From: Loripinus fragilis
Lineage: Eukaryota; Mollusca; Bivalvia; Lucinida; Lucinidae
NCBI GenBank assembly: GCA_964019695.1
Contig: OZ026521.1
Location: 36,640,939-36,704,938 of the forward strand
Length of the DNA stretch: 64,000 nt
Reading direction: 5' to 3'
Position numbers and translations under genes: made by a program. Positions 46,301 through 47,719 of the stretch are shown in pieces (within the stretch, counting starts at the first letter, position 1; each line of letters starts with the position of its first letter). Below the pieces are notes generated by a model that searched no databases, was not told the origin of the DNA, and worked only from the letters and a program-made list of their open reading frames with translations.

Positions 46301-46647
46301 CACCGAATGTGACAGTCAAACCATTGATACATACCACTGCAGGAACAATTTGATAATTCTTTTGAAAATTTCACTAATCAACATTTTTGCTAGCAACGCA
46401 AGCGAGATTTGAACCAGAGTGGCAGATGTATCTAGCTAGTTAAAAGCTAAACACATTACCGACCGAGCTATCCGGGCGCCCTATCTACCTATCTGCTCCT
46501 ATGTCCAGCTCTAGTTATCTCTAACATTTAAAACATGTATACCTTAAGCCTTCTGACAAGTTCATCTTTGCCAAGTTCATCTGTCACTTCTTTACAACCA
46601 GATGGGTAAACCACCTTTATTGTCTTACTTCCTCTTGATACACTCAT
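1976..46647 (-). CDS. PDS5: PDS5 cohesin-associated HEAT-repeat protein, 20 exons, 3' end outside window
   Basis: Sister-chromatid cohesion protein PDS5 binds the cohesin ring with WAPL and regulates its loading, release and acetylation in the nucleus. Twenty exons join in matching phase to give the first ~818 residues; animal PDS5 proteins are about 1300-1450 long, so the rest lies left of position 1. Recognisable stretches include [20 protein letters not shown] (residues about 73-92), DTVSQELLD (about 184-192), [15 protein letters not shown] (about 449-463) and [12 protein letters not shown] (about 601-612); I recognise these from the family. The fold expected is a continuous HEAT-repeat solenoid. 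The start Met at 46645-46647 follows a splice acceptor by eight bases, implying a separate non-coding first exon upstream. Two exons (5 and 10) are embedded in tandem arrays made from themselves. Most introns are several kb and filled with MITEs and SINEs. Family assignment is firm; exon boundaries are read by eye. Confidence 0.93.
2205..2330. mobile_element. short palindromic MITE (GCAGACCCTGATGAAATG type)
   Basis: Inverted arms around AACAGTGCAGACCCTGATG and CATTTCATCTGCGTCTGCA face each other. Related hairpins occur at 6690-6765, 8225-8285, 9710-9780, 19710-19785 and elsewhere, so this is a dispersed family. Confidence 0.6.
3155..3430 (-). mobile_element. tRNA-derived SINE, family B, interrupted
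   Basis: Read on the minus strand, a tRNA-like head (AGTGGTAGAG A-box, GGGTTCGAGCC B-box) is followed by a body containing CTTGAGCAAGACACATTTAT and a tail ending near the CAAAT-rich start. About 80 bp of unrelated sequence (about 3318-3398) splits the head between the B-box and the GCACTCTACCACTG segment, showing a later insertion. Confidence 0.7.
4035..4160. mobile_element. palindromic MITE with GGTCTCTCGCAAAG arms
   Basis: GGGTCTCTCGCAAAG and CTTTGCAAGAGACCC form a hairpin, flanked by AAATTCGATTTTT and AAAAATCAAATTT outer arms. A second copy is at about 44090-44170. Confidence 0.6.
4425..4670. mobile_element. palindromic MITE (AAAGTCAGCCTCAAAATCC type)
   Basis: It contains TTTTGAGGCTGACTTTC directly facing GAAAGTCAGCCTCAAAA, with outer segments GGGTGAAAATTCAAAATTTC and CCTGAAAACTTTCACGCATG. 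Other copies are at 22085-22335 and 39265-39510; the 31430-31745 minisatellite is built from its core. Confidence 0.7.
5038..5193 (-). CDS. PDS5: PDS5 exon 20 (residues 744-795)
   Basis: Acceptor ATTTCAG, donor AGG|GTAAGT, 156 bp, phase 0. Encodes [16 protein letters not shown] then [16 protein letters not shown] and [10 protein letters not shown], matching NLEHLITPLVTIGHIALLAPDQF...FIVKDLLMNDR. Confidence 0.94.
5378..6215 (-). pseudogene. non-LTR retrotransposon ORF2 C-terminus, 5'-truncated remnant
   Basis: A treble-clef zinc-finger-like segment ([18 protein letters not shown], then YRCAWC) precedes the post-RT region [36 protein letters not shown] and [17 protein letters not shown], all typical of metazoan LINE ORF2 C-termini. 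The frame breaks after residue ~190 (near 5600), but the family's expected C-terminal end can be followed in another frame to a stop at 5378-5380. The catalytic RT core is absent. It sits inverted in no gene of its own, in the intron between PDS5 exons 19 and 20. Confidence 0.8.
6298..6540. mobile_element. MITE with GGGCCTC..CGCGAGAAA terminal repeats
   Basis: GGGCCTCTTCGCGAGAAACC at the left faces GGTTTTCTCGCATCGAGGCCC at the right, enclosing a second palindrome AGGTGCAGATCAGTCTGCGC / GTCTGCACCTTTGTTG. A copy with the same ends is at 9928-10170 and a diverged one at about 34545-34800. Confidence 0.8.
7318..7618 (-). mobile_element. tRNA-derived SINE, family A, head truncated
   Basis: It matches the complete family A copies at 13192-13516 and 32357-32681 from the TTTGTTT tail through the CAACCCTTCTTGAATGA body to the TTCGATCC B-box, but the terminal CGTGGCCCGG head is missing. 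Confidence 0.75.
7857..7980 (-). CDS. PDS5: PDS5 exon 19 (residues 703-743)
   Basis: Acceptor TTGCAG, donor GAA|GTATGT. Encodes [17 protein letters not shown] then [16 protein letters not shown] and AVFSQIFE, matching [29 protein letters not shown]...QFAQIFE. Confidence 0.95.
9928..10170. mobile_element. MITE with GGGCCTCGACGCGAGAAA ends (second copy)
   Basis: Same terminal and internal inverted repeats as 6298-6540, ending GTTTTCTTGCGATGAG near 10160. It lies just downstream of PDS5 exon 18 on the minus strand. Confidence 0.75.
10204..10273 (-). CDS. PDS5: PDS5 exon 18 (residues 680-701)
   Basis: Acceptor CTTTCAG, donor GC|GTAAGT, 70 bp with split Ala codons at both ends. Encodes [16 protein letters not shown] followed by WYPDTY, corresponding to AALQIFKNTGSKIEEDFPHI. 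Confidence 0.9.
10340..11394. mobile_element. pearl/HINE-like element with ~190-bp core repeats and ACGG microsatellite
   Basis: It starts at AAAGTCAATAAGCAATGCTT, holds about four core units (ATGCATATG at 10638, 10830 and 11020, 190-192 bp apart), then GGACGGACGGACGCACGGAC, and ends in a short stem-loop around ACAAACAAAGTTTGCGGGGG. This order of 5' flank, tandem core, ACGG microsatellite and 3' hairpin is known from oyster pearl elements and Helentron-derived HINEs. No transposase is present. Confidence 0.75.
11935..12105. mobile_element. palindromic MITE (GTGCTCAAAAGAAC type)
   Basis: The core GAACTGTCTCATTGAGACGGTTC is flanked by AACATATGTTTTGGGTGCTC and GAGTACCCACAACATATG. Related copies are at 13015-13160, 17005-17170, 17735-17905, 38500-39235 (interrupted) and 44980-45125. 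Confidence 0.8.
12230..12560 (-). mobile_element. 3'-end fragment of the retroelement at 29120-31312
   Basis: GGTGCAAAGATCAAGAATCG, GAGGTCAGCCCTTTCCCAGC, CCGCCTTGGAACGGTCAGT and CAGATGTGGATCAAGACACA all recur in the same order in the non-coding 3' part of the larger element. It is a dead-on-arrival, 5'-truncated insertion in the intron downstream of exon 17. Confidence 0.8.
12637..12727 (-). CDS. PDS5: PDS5 exon 17 (residues 649-678)
   Basis: Acceptor TTTTCAG, donor TTG|GTGAGT. Encodes [17 protein letters not shown] then [13 protein letters not shown], aligning with [28 protein letters not shown]. Confidence 0.92.
13015..13160. mobile_element. palindromic MITE (GTGCTCAAAAGAAC type)
   Basis: Copy of the 11935 family, with GGTGCTCAAAAGAACGGCC facing GGTACTTTTGAGTACC. 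Confidence 0.75.
13192..13516 (-). mobile_element. tRNA-derived SINE, family A, complete
   Basis: On the minus strand the head reads GGGCCACGTAGCGCAGTCGG (A-box region) and GAGTTCGATCC (B-box), followed by a ~250-bp body and a TTTGT-repeat tail. The overall length of ~325 bp and pol III promoter layout fit a tRNA-derived SINE. It is not a functional tRNA gene. Confidence 0.85.
13573..13797 (-). CDS. PDS5: PDS5 exon 16 (residues 574-648)
   Basis: Acceptor TTTGTAG, donor CTG|GTAAG, 225 bp, phase 0. Encodes [18 protein letters not shown] then [19 protein letters not shown] and GEKGLQLLL, matching REITKKLG...[20 protein letters not shown]...GLELLKVL. Confidence 0.95.
13985..14230. mobile_element. 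palindromic MITE with GGTTATAAAACTTTTT ends
   Basis: Nested inverted repeats: GAGGTTATAAAACTTTTTTC faces AAAAAGTGTTATAACCT; CATGCTCAACTCAACTGAGC faces CTCAGCTGAGTTGAGCATG; AATGCCAACAATTGTTGGCATT is central. A second copy is at 40745-40990. Confidence 0.8.
14325..15602. mobile_element. pearl/HINE-like element, second copy, five core repeats
   Basis: The same 5' flank (AAAGTCAATAAGCAATGCTT), core units (ATGCATATG at 14480, 14667, 14854, 15046 and 15237; spacing 187, 187, 192, 191), ACGG-type microsatellite and terminal GTATACCC...TTTGGGGG hairpin as 10340-11394, in the same orientation, with one more core unit. Confidence 0.8.
15627..15830 (-). mobile_element. tRNA-derived SINE, family B
   Basis: Contains GGTTGAACCAATACTAAG..., CTTGCTCAAGGACACAACG, and on the minus strand AGTGGTAGAG with a B-box-like GGGTTTGAGCC. 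Confidence 0.75.
15958..16097 (-). CDS. PDS5: PDS5 exon 15 (residues 528-573)
   Basis: Acceptor TCACCAG, donor GTG|GTGAGT. Encodes [19 protein letters not shown] then [20 protein letters not shown], matching NLPDPGKAQDFMKKF...SPTCSCKQAEGCV, with the paired Cys residues kept. Confidence 0.94.
16110..16317. mobile_element. palindromic MITE (CAGTAAAACCTGTCTTAAG type)
   Basis: ACAGTAAAACCTGTCTTAAG at the left faces TTAGGACAGGTTTTACCGTA at the right, and AAGTATTGCAGAATGCTC faces AGCATTCTGCAATACTTTT in the middle. It adjoins the acceptor of PDS5 exon 15. Other copies: 39735-39953, 44372-44556, 46677-47361 (interrupted) and 47530-47717. Confidence 0.85.
16627..16783 (-). mobile_element. tRNA-derived SINE, family A, head fragment
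   Basis: Only the tRNA-like head and the first ~100 bp of the body are present, from CAACCCTTCTTGAATCAGC to GTGATGTGGCCCGGTC. Confidence 0.7.
16806..16894 (-). CDS. PDS5: PDS5 exon 14 (residues 498-526)
   Basis: Acceptor ATTTTCAG, donor TCAA|GTAAG, 89 bp. Encodes [15 protein letters not shown] then [14 protein letters not shown], corresponding to LLRHQVKDLLDLIKQP...AIFSKVMVITR. Confidence 0.9.
17005..17170. mobile_element. palindromic MITE (GTGCTCAAAAGAAC type)
   Basis: Copy of the 11935 family with AACCGTCTCATCGAGACAG at its centre. Confidence 0.75.
17735..17905. mobile_element. palindromic MITE (GTGCTCAAAAGAAC type)
   Basis: Copy of the 11935 family with GAACCGTCTCATTGAGACGG at its centre. 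Confidence 0.75.
18401..18612. mobile_element. TTAA-flanked palindromic MITE, piggyBac-like
   Basis: TTAACTCTTTGCC at the left mirrors AAAGAGTTAA at the right, with a core GATCAGGCCCGACATTATG facing CGGGCCTGATC. A TTAA target duplication with this layout suggests mobilisation by a piggyBac-type transposase. Related copies are near 648-910, 27150-27480, 47020-47163 and 62458-62528. Confidence 0.75.
18622..18654 (-). CDS. PDS5: PDS5 exon 13, 33-bp microexon (residues 487-496)
   Basis: This very short exon (acceptor CTTTTCAG, donor AA|GTAAG) encodes [10 protein letters not shown] with split codons at both ends, matching the ALNEMWKCQN segment of PDS5. It is too short for ORF-based calling and is supported by phase agreement with exons 12 and 14. 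Confidence 0.88.
18745..19010. repeat. ~29-bp minisatellite
   Basis: About nine degenerate copies of a unit like AACCCTATTGCATTCCAATG plus GCCAAACAGT, between PDS5 exons 12 and 13. Confidence 0.8.
19275..19386 (-). mobile_element. tRNA-derived SINE, family B, head fragment
   Basis: Begins in GGATAAATGTGTCTTGCTC and ends with the head CAAGCACTCTACCACTGGGC; the tail is missing. Confidence 0.7.
19445..19558 (-). CDS. PDS5: PDS5 exon 12 (residues 449-485)
   Basis: Acceptor CTCATAG, donor AA|GTAAG. Encodes [16 protein letters not shown] then [20 protein letters not shown], matching [33 protein letters not shown]. Confidence 0.95.
20519..20716 (-). mobile_element. tRNA-derived SINE, family B, complete
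   Basis: Tail TTTGTTTGATTTGATTC, body GGTGAACCAGTACTAAGC, and a tRNA-like head with CAAGCACTCTACCACTGAGC at the right end. Confidence 0.8.
20919..21070 (-). CDS. PDS5: PDS5 exon 11 (residues 398-447)
   Basis: Acceptor CGTTTCAG, donor AA|GTAAGT. The peptide [18 protein letters not shown] then [19 protein letters not shown] matches WRVRKEAMMGLAQIYKKY...IAWIKDKLLHIYYQN. A Trp at the first position in vertebrates is Phe here. Confidence 0.95.
21373..21486 (-). mobile_element. tRNA-derived SINE, family A, tail fragment
   Basis: The TTTGTTTGTTTTTGTTGCTT tail and ~90 bp of the body are present; the head is missing. Confidence 0.75.
22085..22335. mobile_element. palindromic MITE (AAAGTCAGCCTCAAAATCC type)
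   Basis: The core TTTTGAGGCTGACTTTC faces GAAAAGTCAGCCTCAAAAT, followed by CCTGAATTCAGGATTAATCC, as in the 4425 copy. Confidence 0.75.
22613..22832. mobile_element. TTAA-flanked palindromic MITE, piggyBac-like, second family
   Basis: TTAACCCTTTCCTTCATTAA at the left and TGAGGTAAAGGGTTAA at the right; the inner arms AGAGTAGACCCTGATCAGAC face GATCTGGGTCTGCTCTG. A second copy is at 35572-35823. Confidence 0.75.
23211..23356 (-). CDS. PDS5: PDS5 exon 10, the complete copy at the end of a 23-copy array (residues 350-397)
   Basis: Starting AA after CATTACAG and ending AAG|GTATTT, this is the only copy that continues into the proper exon end [15 protein letters not shown]; every other copy switches at the Asp codon into intron-derived sequence. 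It encodes [18 protein letters not shown] then [15 protein letters not shown], aligning with the VRSHDPEEAIRHDVIVSI...FVRERTLDKR region. The joined codon with exon 9 is Glu, so the frame is confirmed. Confidence 0.92.
23254..26450 (-). repeat. 141-bp tandem array derived from PDS5 exon 10 and its upstream intron end
   Basis: The word TACTGTC (or a close variant) recurs at 23402, 23543, 23684, 23825, 23988, 24129, 24248 and so on to 26329, giving about 23 units. Spacing is mostly exactly 141 bp; exceptions are 163, 119 (twice) and 137 (several). Read on the minus strand each unit is ~38 bp of intron end, an acceptor (CATTACAG or CATTGCAG), and the first ~103 bp of exon 10 to ATGACTGA; it then jumps back to intron-end sequence TTTTATTGTGG. 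Only the unit nearest exon 11 has the true exon end and donor. Because 141 is a multiple of three, long frames stay open, one of 436 codons at 24574-25884. Confidence 0.95.
27150..27480. mobile_element. two adjacent TTAA-type palindromic MITE copies
   Basis: GATCAGGCCCGACGTTTTG facing GTCGGGCCTGATC, then GATCAGGCCCAACTTTTTTG facing CAGCCTGATCTGGGTCC. Both resemble the 18401 element and lie on the donor side of PDS5 exon 9. Confidence 0.6.
27505..27599 (-). CDS. PDS5: PDS5 exon 9 (residues 318-348)
   Basis: Acceptor TTGTACAG, donor GTCG|GTAAG, 95 bp with a split codon at both ends. It encodes [19 protein letters not shown] then [12 protein letters not shown], matching [20 protein letters not shown]...HPDLAKDLT. 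The last G joins AA from exon 10 to give Glu. Confidence 0.9.
27610..29110. other. intron sequence without recognised features
   Basis: I see no exon-like or transposase-like peptide. There are scattered short inverted segments such as GGGAGAAGTGACTTCTCTCTCC near 28350, but nothing I can assign. Confidence 0.4.
29120..29720 (-). repeat. duplicated non-coding 3' region of the retroelement
   Basis: A block containing GAGGTCAGCCCTTTCCCAGC, AGAAGTACCGCCTTGGAACG and GGCGCCAACCTCACCC occurs twice in a row, about 240 bp apart (29242-29425 and 29480-29665). On the minus strand it lies downstream of the RT frame, and a solo copy is at 12230-12560. Confidence 0.8.
29912..31312 (-). CDS. reverse transcriptase of a Penelope-like/RVT-type retroelement, 5'-truncated
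   Basis: The open frame can be read from about 31312 ([20 protein letters not shown], then [15 protein letters not shown]) to the stop at 29912, about 466 codons. RT motifs are complete: motif [11 protein letters not shown] with the catalytic Asp, motif [17 protein letters not shown], and motif C YLDD with both Asp residues. The [10 protein letters not shown] signature and YWLPKLHK lead belong to a metazoan RT family grouped with Penelope-like elements; I see no GIY-YIG endonuclease in frame. No internal stop or frameshift interrupts the frame, so the insertion is young or selected. It lies in the same orientation as PDS5, in the intron between exons 8 and 9. The 5' part is missing. Confidence 0.8.
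   Translation of the reverse strand, partial: AAFSNHLRQRSGSENQDKVPTLYWLPKLHKKPYKARFIANSSSCTTTELSKLLTSCLTAVKKHVIKYCEKVYERSGKNLFWSIKNSGEILDKLKARDFNATSLSTYDFSTLYTTLPHNLIKDKLIDLIESTFQREGSPYLACSDRKAFFTSEKPKKYHAWSCQNVCDALTFLLDNIFIRFGTKLYRQVVGIPMGTNCAPLVADLFLFCYERDFMMSLSDDKQADVIDAFNTTSRYLDDILNINNVYFDNMVSQIYPSELQLNKANASDTEAAFLDLHLSISNDIVSTKIYDKRDDFDFEIVNFPFLDGDVPRSTSYGVYISQLIRFARASSYVADFNTRNKLLTQKLLKQGYRYHKLRKTFSKFYRRYYDLISKFQVGLKSLLRQGLSEPDFYGDLVYKLKKIVGSNNFSAQFIKIISHYKKIGYNINVLQQTACLVVNPITVGNFAFLFNCTPVGRTSDSMMVPT
31430..31745. repeat. ~30-bp minisatellite made from a MITE core
   Basis: About ten degenerate copies of a unit like GAAAGTCAGCCTCAAAATCC plus TGAATTCTATG. The unit is the centre of the 4425/22085/39265 palindromic MITE, expanded in one direction; it ends with the usual outer MITE segment near 31760. 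Confidence 0.8.
31811..31926 (-). CDS. PDS5: PDS5 exon 8 (residues 279-316)
   Basis: Acceptor TTTTCAG, donor AG|GTAATT. The peptide [18 protein letters not shown]...[10 protein letters not shown] is followed by a split Arg codon. It aligns with SNDNEERLQVVKLLAKMF...PLWQCYLGR. Confidence 0.93.
32357..32681 (-). mobile_element. tRNA-derived SINE, family A, complete
   Basis: Full-length relative of 13192-13516, from the TTTGTTTGTTTTGTTGC tail to the CTACGCGGCCCGG head. Confidence 0.8.
32819..32959 (-). CDS. PDS5: PDS5 exon 7 (residues 232-278)
   Basis: Acceptor TTTGCAG, donor AAG|GTAAGA, 141 bp, phase 0 at both ends. It encodes [20 protein letters not shown] then YDLIYEL...[13 protein letters not shown], matching the FFNQVLMLGK...[12 protein letters not shown] segment. 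Confidence 0.95.
33340..33775. mobile_element. second type of tandem-core element ending in a GACAGACGG microsatellite
   Basis: Two ~165-bp tandem cores (GATGGACAAAGTTCCAAGG and GTATAAAGTTTCGT in each) are followed by GACAGACAGACGGACAGACA and a GGGGAAAAACAATATGTCTC end. The layout is that of the pearl-like elements but the sequence differs. Confidence 0.6.
34305..34372. repeat. (CG/CA)n alternating purine-pyrimidine tract
   Basis: About 68 bp of uninterrupted alternation, a CGCGCACGC-rich half followed by (CA)n. Such tracts readily adopt Z-DNA under supercoiling. Confidence 0.9.
34545..34800. mobile_element. diverged MITE with ACGCGAGAAATCC end
   Basis: GACGCGAGAAATCCGACTTTG at the left and CAGATTTTCTCGTGGGATGG at the right resemble the ends of 6298-6540; the interior has changed. 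Confidence 0.5.
35572..35823. mobile_element. TTAA-flanked palindromic MITE, second copy of the 22613 family
   Basis: TTAACCCTTTCCTTCATGAA to GAGGTAAAGGGTTA, with the core AGCTCTTGCAAGAGCT. Confidence 0.8.
36035..36465. repeat. 32-bp minisatellite next to PDS5 exon 6
   Basis: About 13 copies of a unit like ACAATTGGGTTAATGCACAC plus CCTTATTTGAAG. It ends within ~25 bp of the exon 6 donor at 36490, so it occupies the very start of the intron. Confidence 0.9.
36490..36697 (-). CDS. PDS5: PDS5 exon 6 (residues 163-231)
   Basis: The exon starts with T, completing the Asn codon begun in exon 5, and ends phase 0 at ACA|GTAAGT. It encodes [15 protein letters not shown] then [20 protein letters not shown] and [19 protein letters not shown], aligning with the VHMHMVDLMSSII...DTVSQELLD...AIEPYI part of PDS5. 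A 32-bp minisatellite abuts its donor side. Confidence 0.95.
36800..37540. other. AT-rich intron sequence without recognised features
   Basis: Very AT-rich sequence with runs like CATACTTTACCACA and ACTTATCACAG; the latter loosely resemble the exon 5 donor side. No exon or transposon is recognised. Confidence 0.4.
37561..38453 (-). repeat. 113-bp tandem array of complete PDS5 exon 5, eight copies
   Basis: CTTTATCACAGAAAACATC begins at 37561, 37674, 37787 and every 113 bp to 38352. Each unit is the full 98-bp exon plus a 15-bp linker which on the minus strand reads GTAAGTATATCTCAG: a consensus donor immediately followed by an acceptor. Copies differ by only one or two bases (GTCGTC/GTCATC, GGCTAC/GGCCAC), so the array is recent or homogenised. 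The 15-bp linker is too short to be spliced as an intron. Confidence 0.95.
38353..38450 (-). CDS. PDS5: PDS5 exon 5, outermost of eight tandem copies (residues 130-161)
   Basis: This 98-bp exon encodes [16 protein letters not shown] then [16 protein letters not shown] and ends two bases into the next codon (AA|GTAAGT). The copy listed here has the only ordinary upstream acceptor (GTTTCAG at 38451-38457). Seven further near-identical copies follow down to 37562, each with a GTAAGT donor. Which copy or copies are used in mRNA cannot be told from DNA. Including one copy keeps the reading frame; a copy number of 1 modulo 3 is needed because 98 is not a multiple of three. Confidence 0.88.
38500..39235. 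mobile_element. palindromic MITE (GTGCTCAAAAGAAC type) split by a later insertion
   Basis: The left part runs to CACCAACAACATA and the right part resumes at TATGTTTCGGTTGAGAAATA; in unbroken family members these are contiguous. The intervening sequence is the element at 38623-39181. Confidence 0.85.
38623..39181. mobile_element. Tc1/mariner-type MITE with TA target duplication
   Basis: Ends TACTGAGGGAAAAAAGT and ACTTTTTTCCCTCAGTA are inverted repeats of at least 17 bp, flanked by TA on both sides. The 559-bp interior has no transposase. Confidence 0.9.
39265..39510. mobile_element. palindromic MITE (AAAGTCAGCCTCAAAATCC type)
   Basis: Contains TTTTGAGGCTGACTTTC and GAAAGTCAGCCTC with a duplicated GCCTC; same family as 4425. 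Confidence 0.75.
39735..39953. mobile_element. palindromic MITE (CAGTAAAACCTG type)
   Basis: ACAGTAAAACCTGTGTAAAA to TTACACAGGTTTTAATGTA, with AGTATTGCAGAACGCTAC facing AGCATTCTGCAATACTTTC. Confidence 0.8.
40745..40990. mobile_element. palindromic MITE with GGTTATCAAACTTTTT ends
   Basis: Second copy of the 13985 element, with CATGCTCAACTCAACTGAGC facing CTCAGCTGAGTTGAGCATG. Confidence 0.8.
41155..41357 (-). mobile_element. tRNA-derived SINE, family B
   Basis: Tail TTTTGTTTTGTTTGATTTGA, body GGGTTGAACCAGTACTTAGC, head with B-box GGTTCGAGCC and A-box AGTGGTGGAG on the minus strand. It lies just left of PDS5 exon 4. Confidence 0.8.
41390..41476 (-). CDS. PDS5: PDS5 exon 4 (residues 101-129)
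   Basis: Bounded by acceptor TTTCAG and donor GAA|GTAAG, this 87-bp phase 0 exon encodes [16 protein letters not shown]...YFYLLE, matching the DIFMFITRQLKGLED...YFYLLE segment of PDS5. Confidence 0.95.
41837..42838. mobile_element. mariner-type element with long terminal inverted repeats
   Basis: TACGAGGGTTTTCCCAGTAA at the left faces TTTACTGGGAAAGGCCCTCG+TA at the right. The arms continue to pair with interruptions for ~165 bp, up to TAACAAATTTATGAACCT / AGGTTCATAACTTTGTTATC. TACGAGGG ends with a TA target are typical of mariner. No transposase frame is visible in the ~670-bp centre. Confidence 0.8.
43483..43674 (-). mobile_element. tRNA-derived SINE, family B, complete
   Basis: Tail TTTGTTTGATTTGATTC, head with CAAGCACTCTACCACTGAGC. 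Confidence 0.8.
44372..44556. mobile_element. palindromic MITE (CAGTAAAATCTGTCG variant)
   Basis: Inner arms AAGTATTGCAAAATGCTC and AGCATTCTGCAATCCTTTT; right end AAGACATGATTTACTGTA. Confidence 0.75.
44762..44956 (-). CDS. PDS5: PDS5 exon 3 (residues 36-100)
   Basis: The acceptor is TTTTACAG and the donor AAG|GTAGGG, phase 0 at both ends. The exon encodes [17 protein letters not shown] followed by the highly conserved [20 protein letters not shown] block, which is diagnostic for PDS5 in animals. Confidence 0.95.
44980..45125. mobile_element. palindromic MITE (GTGCTCAAAAGAAC type)
   Basis: GCTCAAAAGAACCGTCTCAT facing ACGGTTCTTTTGAGCACCC. It lies just upstream of the exon 3 acceptor on the minus strand. 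Confidence 0.8.
45325..45392. repeat. perfect 68-bp palindrome with no loop
   Basis: Both 34-base arms match without a mismatch, centred between 45358 and 45359 in GCAGCATATGCTGC. The outermost bases are TATA on both sides. Confidence 0.95.
45890..46092 (-). mobile_element. tRNA-derived SINE, family B, diverged
   Basis: The body GGTTCAACCAATACTAAGC and head CTACCACTGAGCCACTGTGC are recognisable but more diverged than in other copies. Confidence 0.65.
46125..46483 (-). mobile_element. tRNA-Lys-like SINE, third family
   Basis: On the minus strand the head GCCCGGATAGCTCGGTCGGT is tRNA-Lys-like, followed by GGTTCAAATCTCGC (B-box), a ~270-bp body and an (AT)n tail at 46127-46142. The acceptor stem does not close, so this is a SINE and not a tRNA gene. 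Confidence 0.65.
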
Positions 46648-46655
46648 CCTAAAAC
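46543..46655 (-). CDS. PDS5: PDS5 exon 2, first coding exon (residues 1-35)
   Basis: The exon begins after a CCAG acceptor at 46656-46657, has ATG at 46645-46647, and ends phase 0 before GTATAC. The peptide [20 protein letters not shown] followed by [15 protein letters not shown] corresponds to the N-terminal YPPGVKEISD...MVRRLK segment of vertebrate PDS5. The reading frame is open upstream of the ATG only into intron-like sequence, so this ATG is the likely start. Confidence 0.9.
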
Positions 46656-46676
46656 CTGGAAAAATAAGACAAAATA

Positions 46677-47361
46677 CAGTAAAACCTGTGTAAAACGGGA
46701 GTAAGGGCCACTCAAAAATAGACACAACAAATATCTTAATGACAAATGGTAGCTTAATGAAGGTCGAAAGTATTGCAGAATGCTCCAAGGGGAGCATTCT
46801 GCAATACTTTCGACCTACAATGGCAGGGCTCACCCTGCCATTAGCCATTGTAGCCATTTGCAAATAAAAATGTAGGGGGCTACAAATATGTCATTGGCGA
46901 AAGGTATACTCTAGGTGGTTCAAAAATTACATATCTGCGAAAAAGTGTATTTTGATCAGCTTTTGGATTTTCCAATATTGCTCTCATTATTCCTTCACAC
47001 TTTGTTATTGTGCCATATTAAACTCTTTGAATGCTGGATTTTTTTCTATACCATCAGGGTGTCAAACAGTCTGGATCCAGATCAGGCCCGACATTTTGTC
47101 TAAACTGTTTGCAAAGGTTATCAGCAGATGACAAAAGTCGACGCTAGTTGGCAAAAAGAGTTAAATAGAGAACAATTTCTTGATACTAATTTCTGGCTAA
47201 AACCTTGGCTAAAGTCAATTTCATAAATTTTGGCTCTAACTTTTTCCATTTTGGCTAATGTGCTGGCTACAACAAATTCTGAGCCAGGATAAGCCCTGTT
47301 TGGTCTTGAAAACGAATTTTCGGTCTTTTTGAGAGTAGCGATTTTACACAGGTTTTACTGG
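46677..47361. mobile_element. CAGTAAAACCTG MITE split by another element that itself holds a TTAA-type MITE
   Basis: The left part (46677-46815) ends at CAATACTTTCGACCT. The right part resumes near 47301 with TGGTCTTGAAAACGAATTTT and ends CAGGTTTTACTG at 47361. The inserted ~485 bp begins ACAATGGCAGGGCTCACC and contains, at about 47020-47163, AAACAGTCTGGATCCAGATC ... GTTTGCAAAGGTTATC of the 18401 family. Three elements are therefore nested, directly upstream of PDS5 exon 2. Confidence 0.75.
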
Positions 47362-47529
47362 AAGACAAGGCAGTGGTGTGGAAAAACCATGCCCAACTTC
47401 ATTTCAGTCAGGTCAAGTCTCAAACAAGAAATATTGAATTTCAAACAAAAAGTTTCAGTTCAAGATTTTATTGTCTAAAACCATATCAGCAACAAAAGCA
47501 TGCAGAAGACATAGCAAATATTTATACAA

Positions 47530-47717
47530 ACAGTAAAACCTGTCGTAAGCCGCCACTCAAAAAGAGACAAAACAGAGTAGTTAAATACAAATGGTAGCTT
47601 GAAGGCCGGAAGGGGAGCATTCTTCAATACTTTTGACCTGTACTAAGCTATAATCAGTCTTGAAAACAAATTTTTGGCCTTCAATTTGAGTGGCCGCTTT
47701 AGACAGGTTTTACTGTA
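47530..47717. mobile_element. palindromic MITE (CAGTAAAACCTG type), central deletion
   Basis: ACAGTAAAACCTGTCGTAAG to TAGACAGGTTTTACTGTA; the middle palindrome is partly lost (GAAGGCCGGAAGGGGAGC). Confidence 0.75.
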
Positions 47718-47719
47718 CA

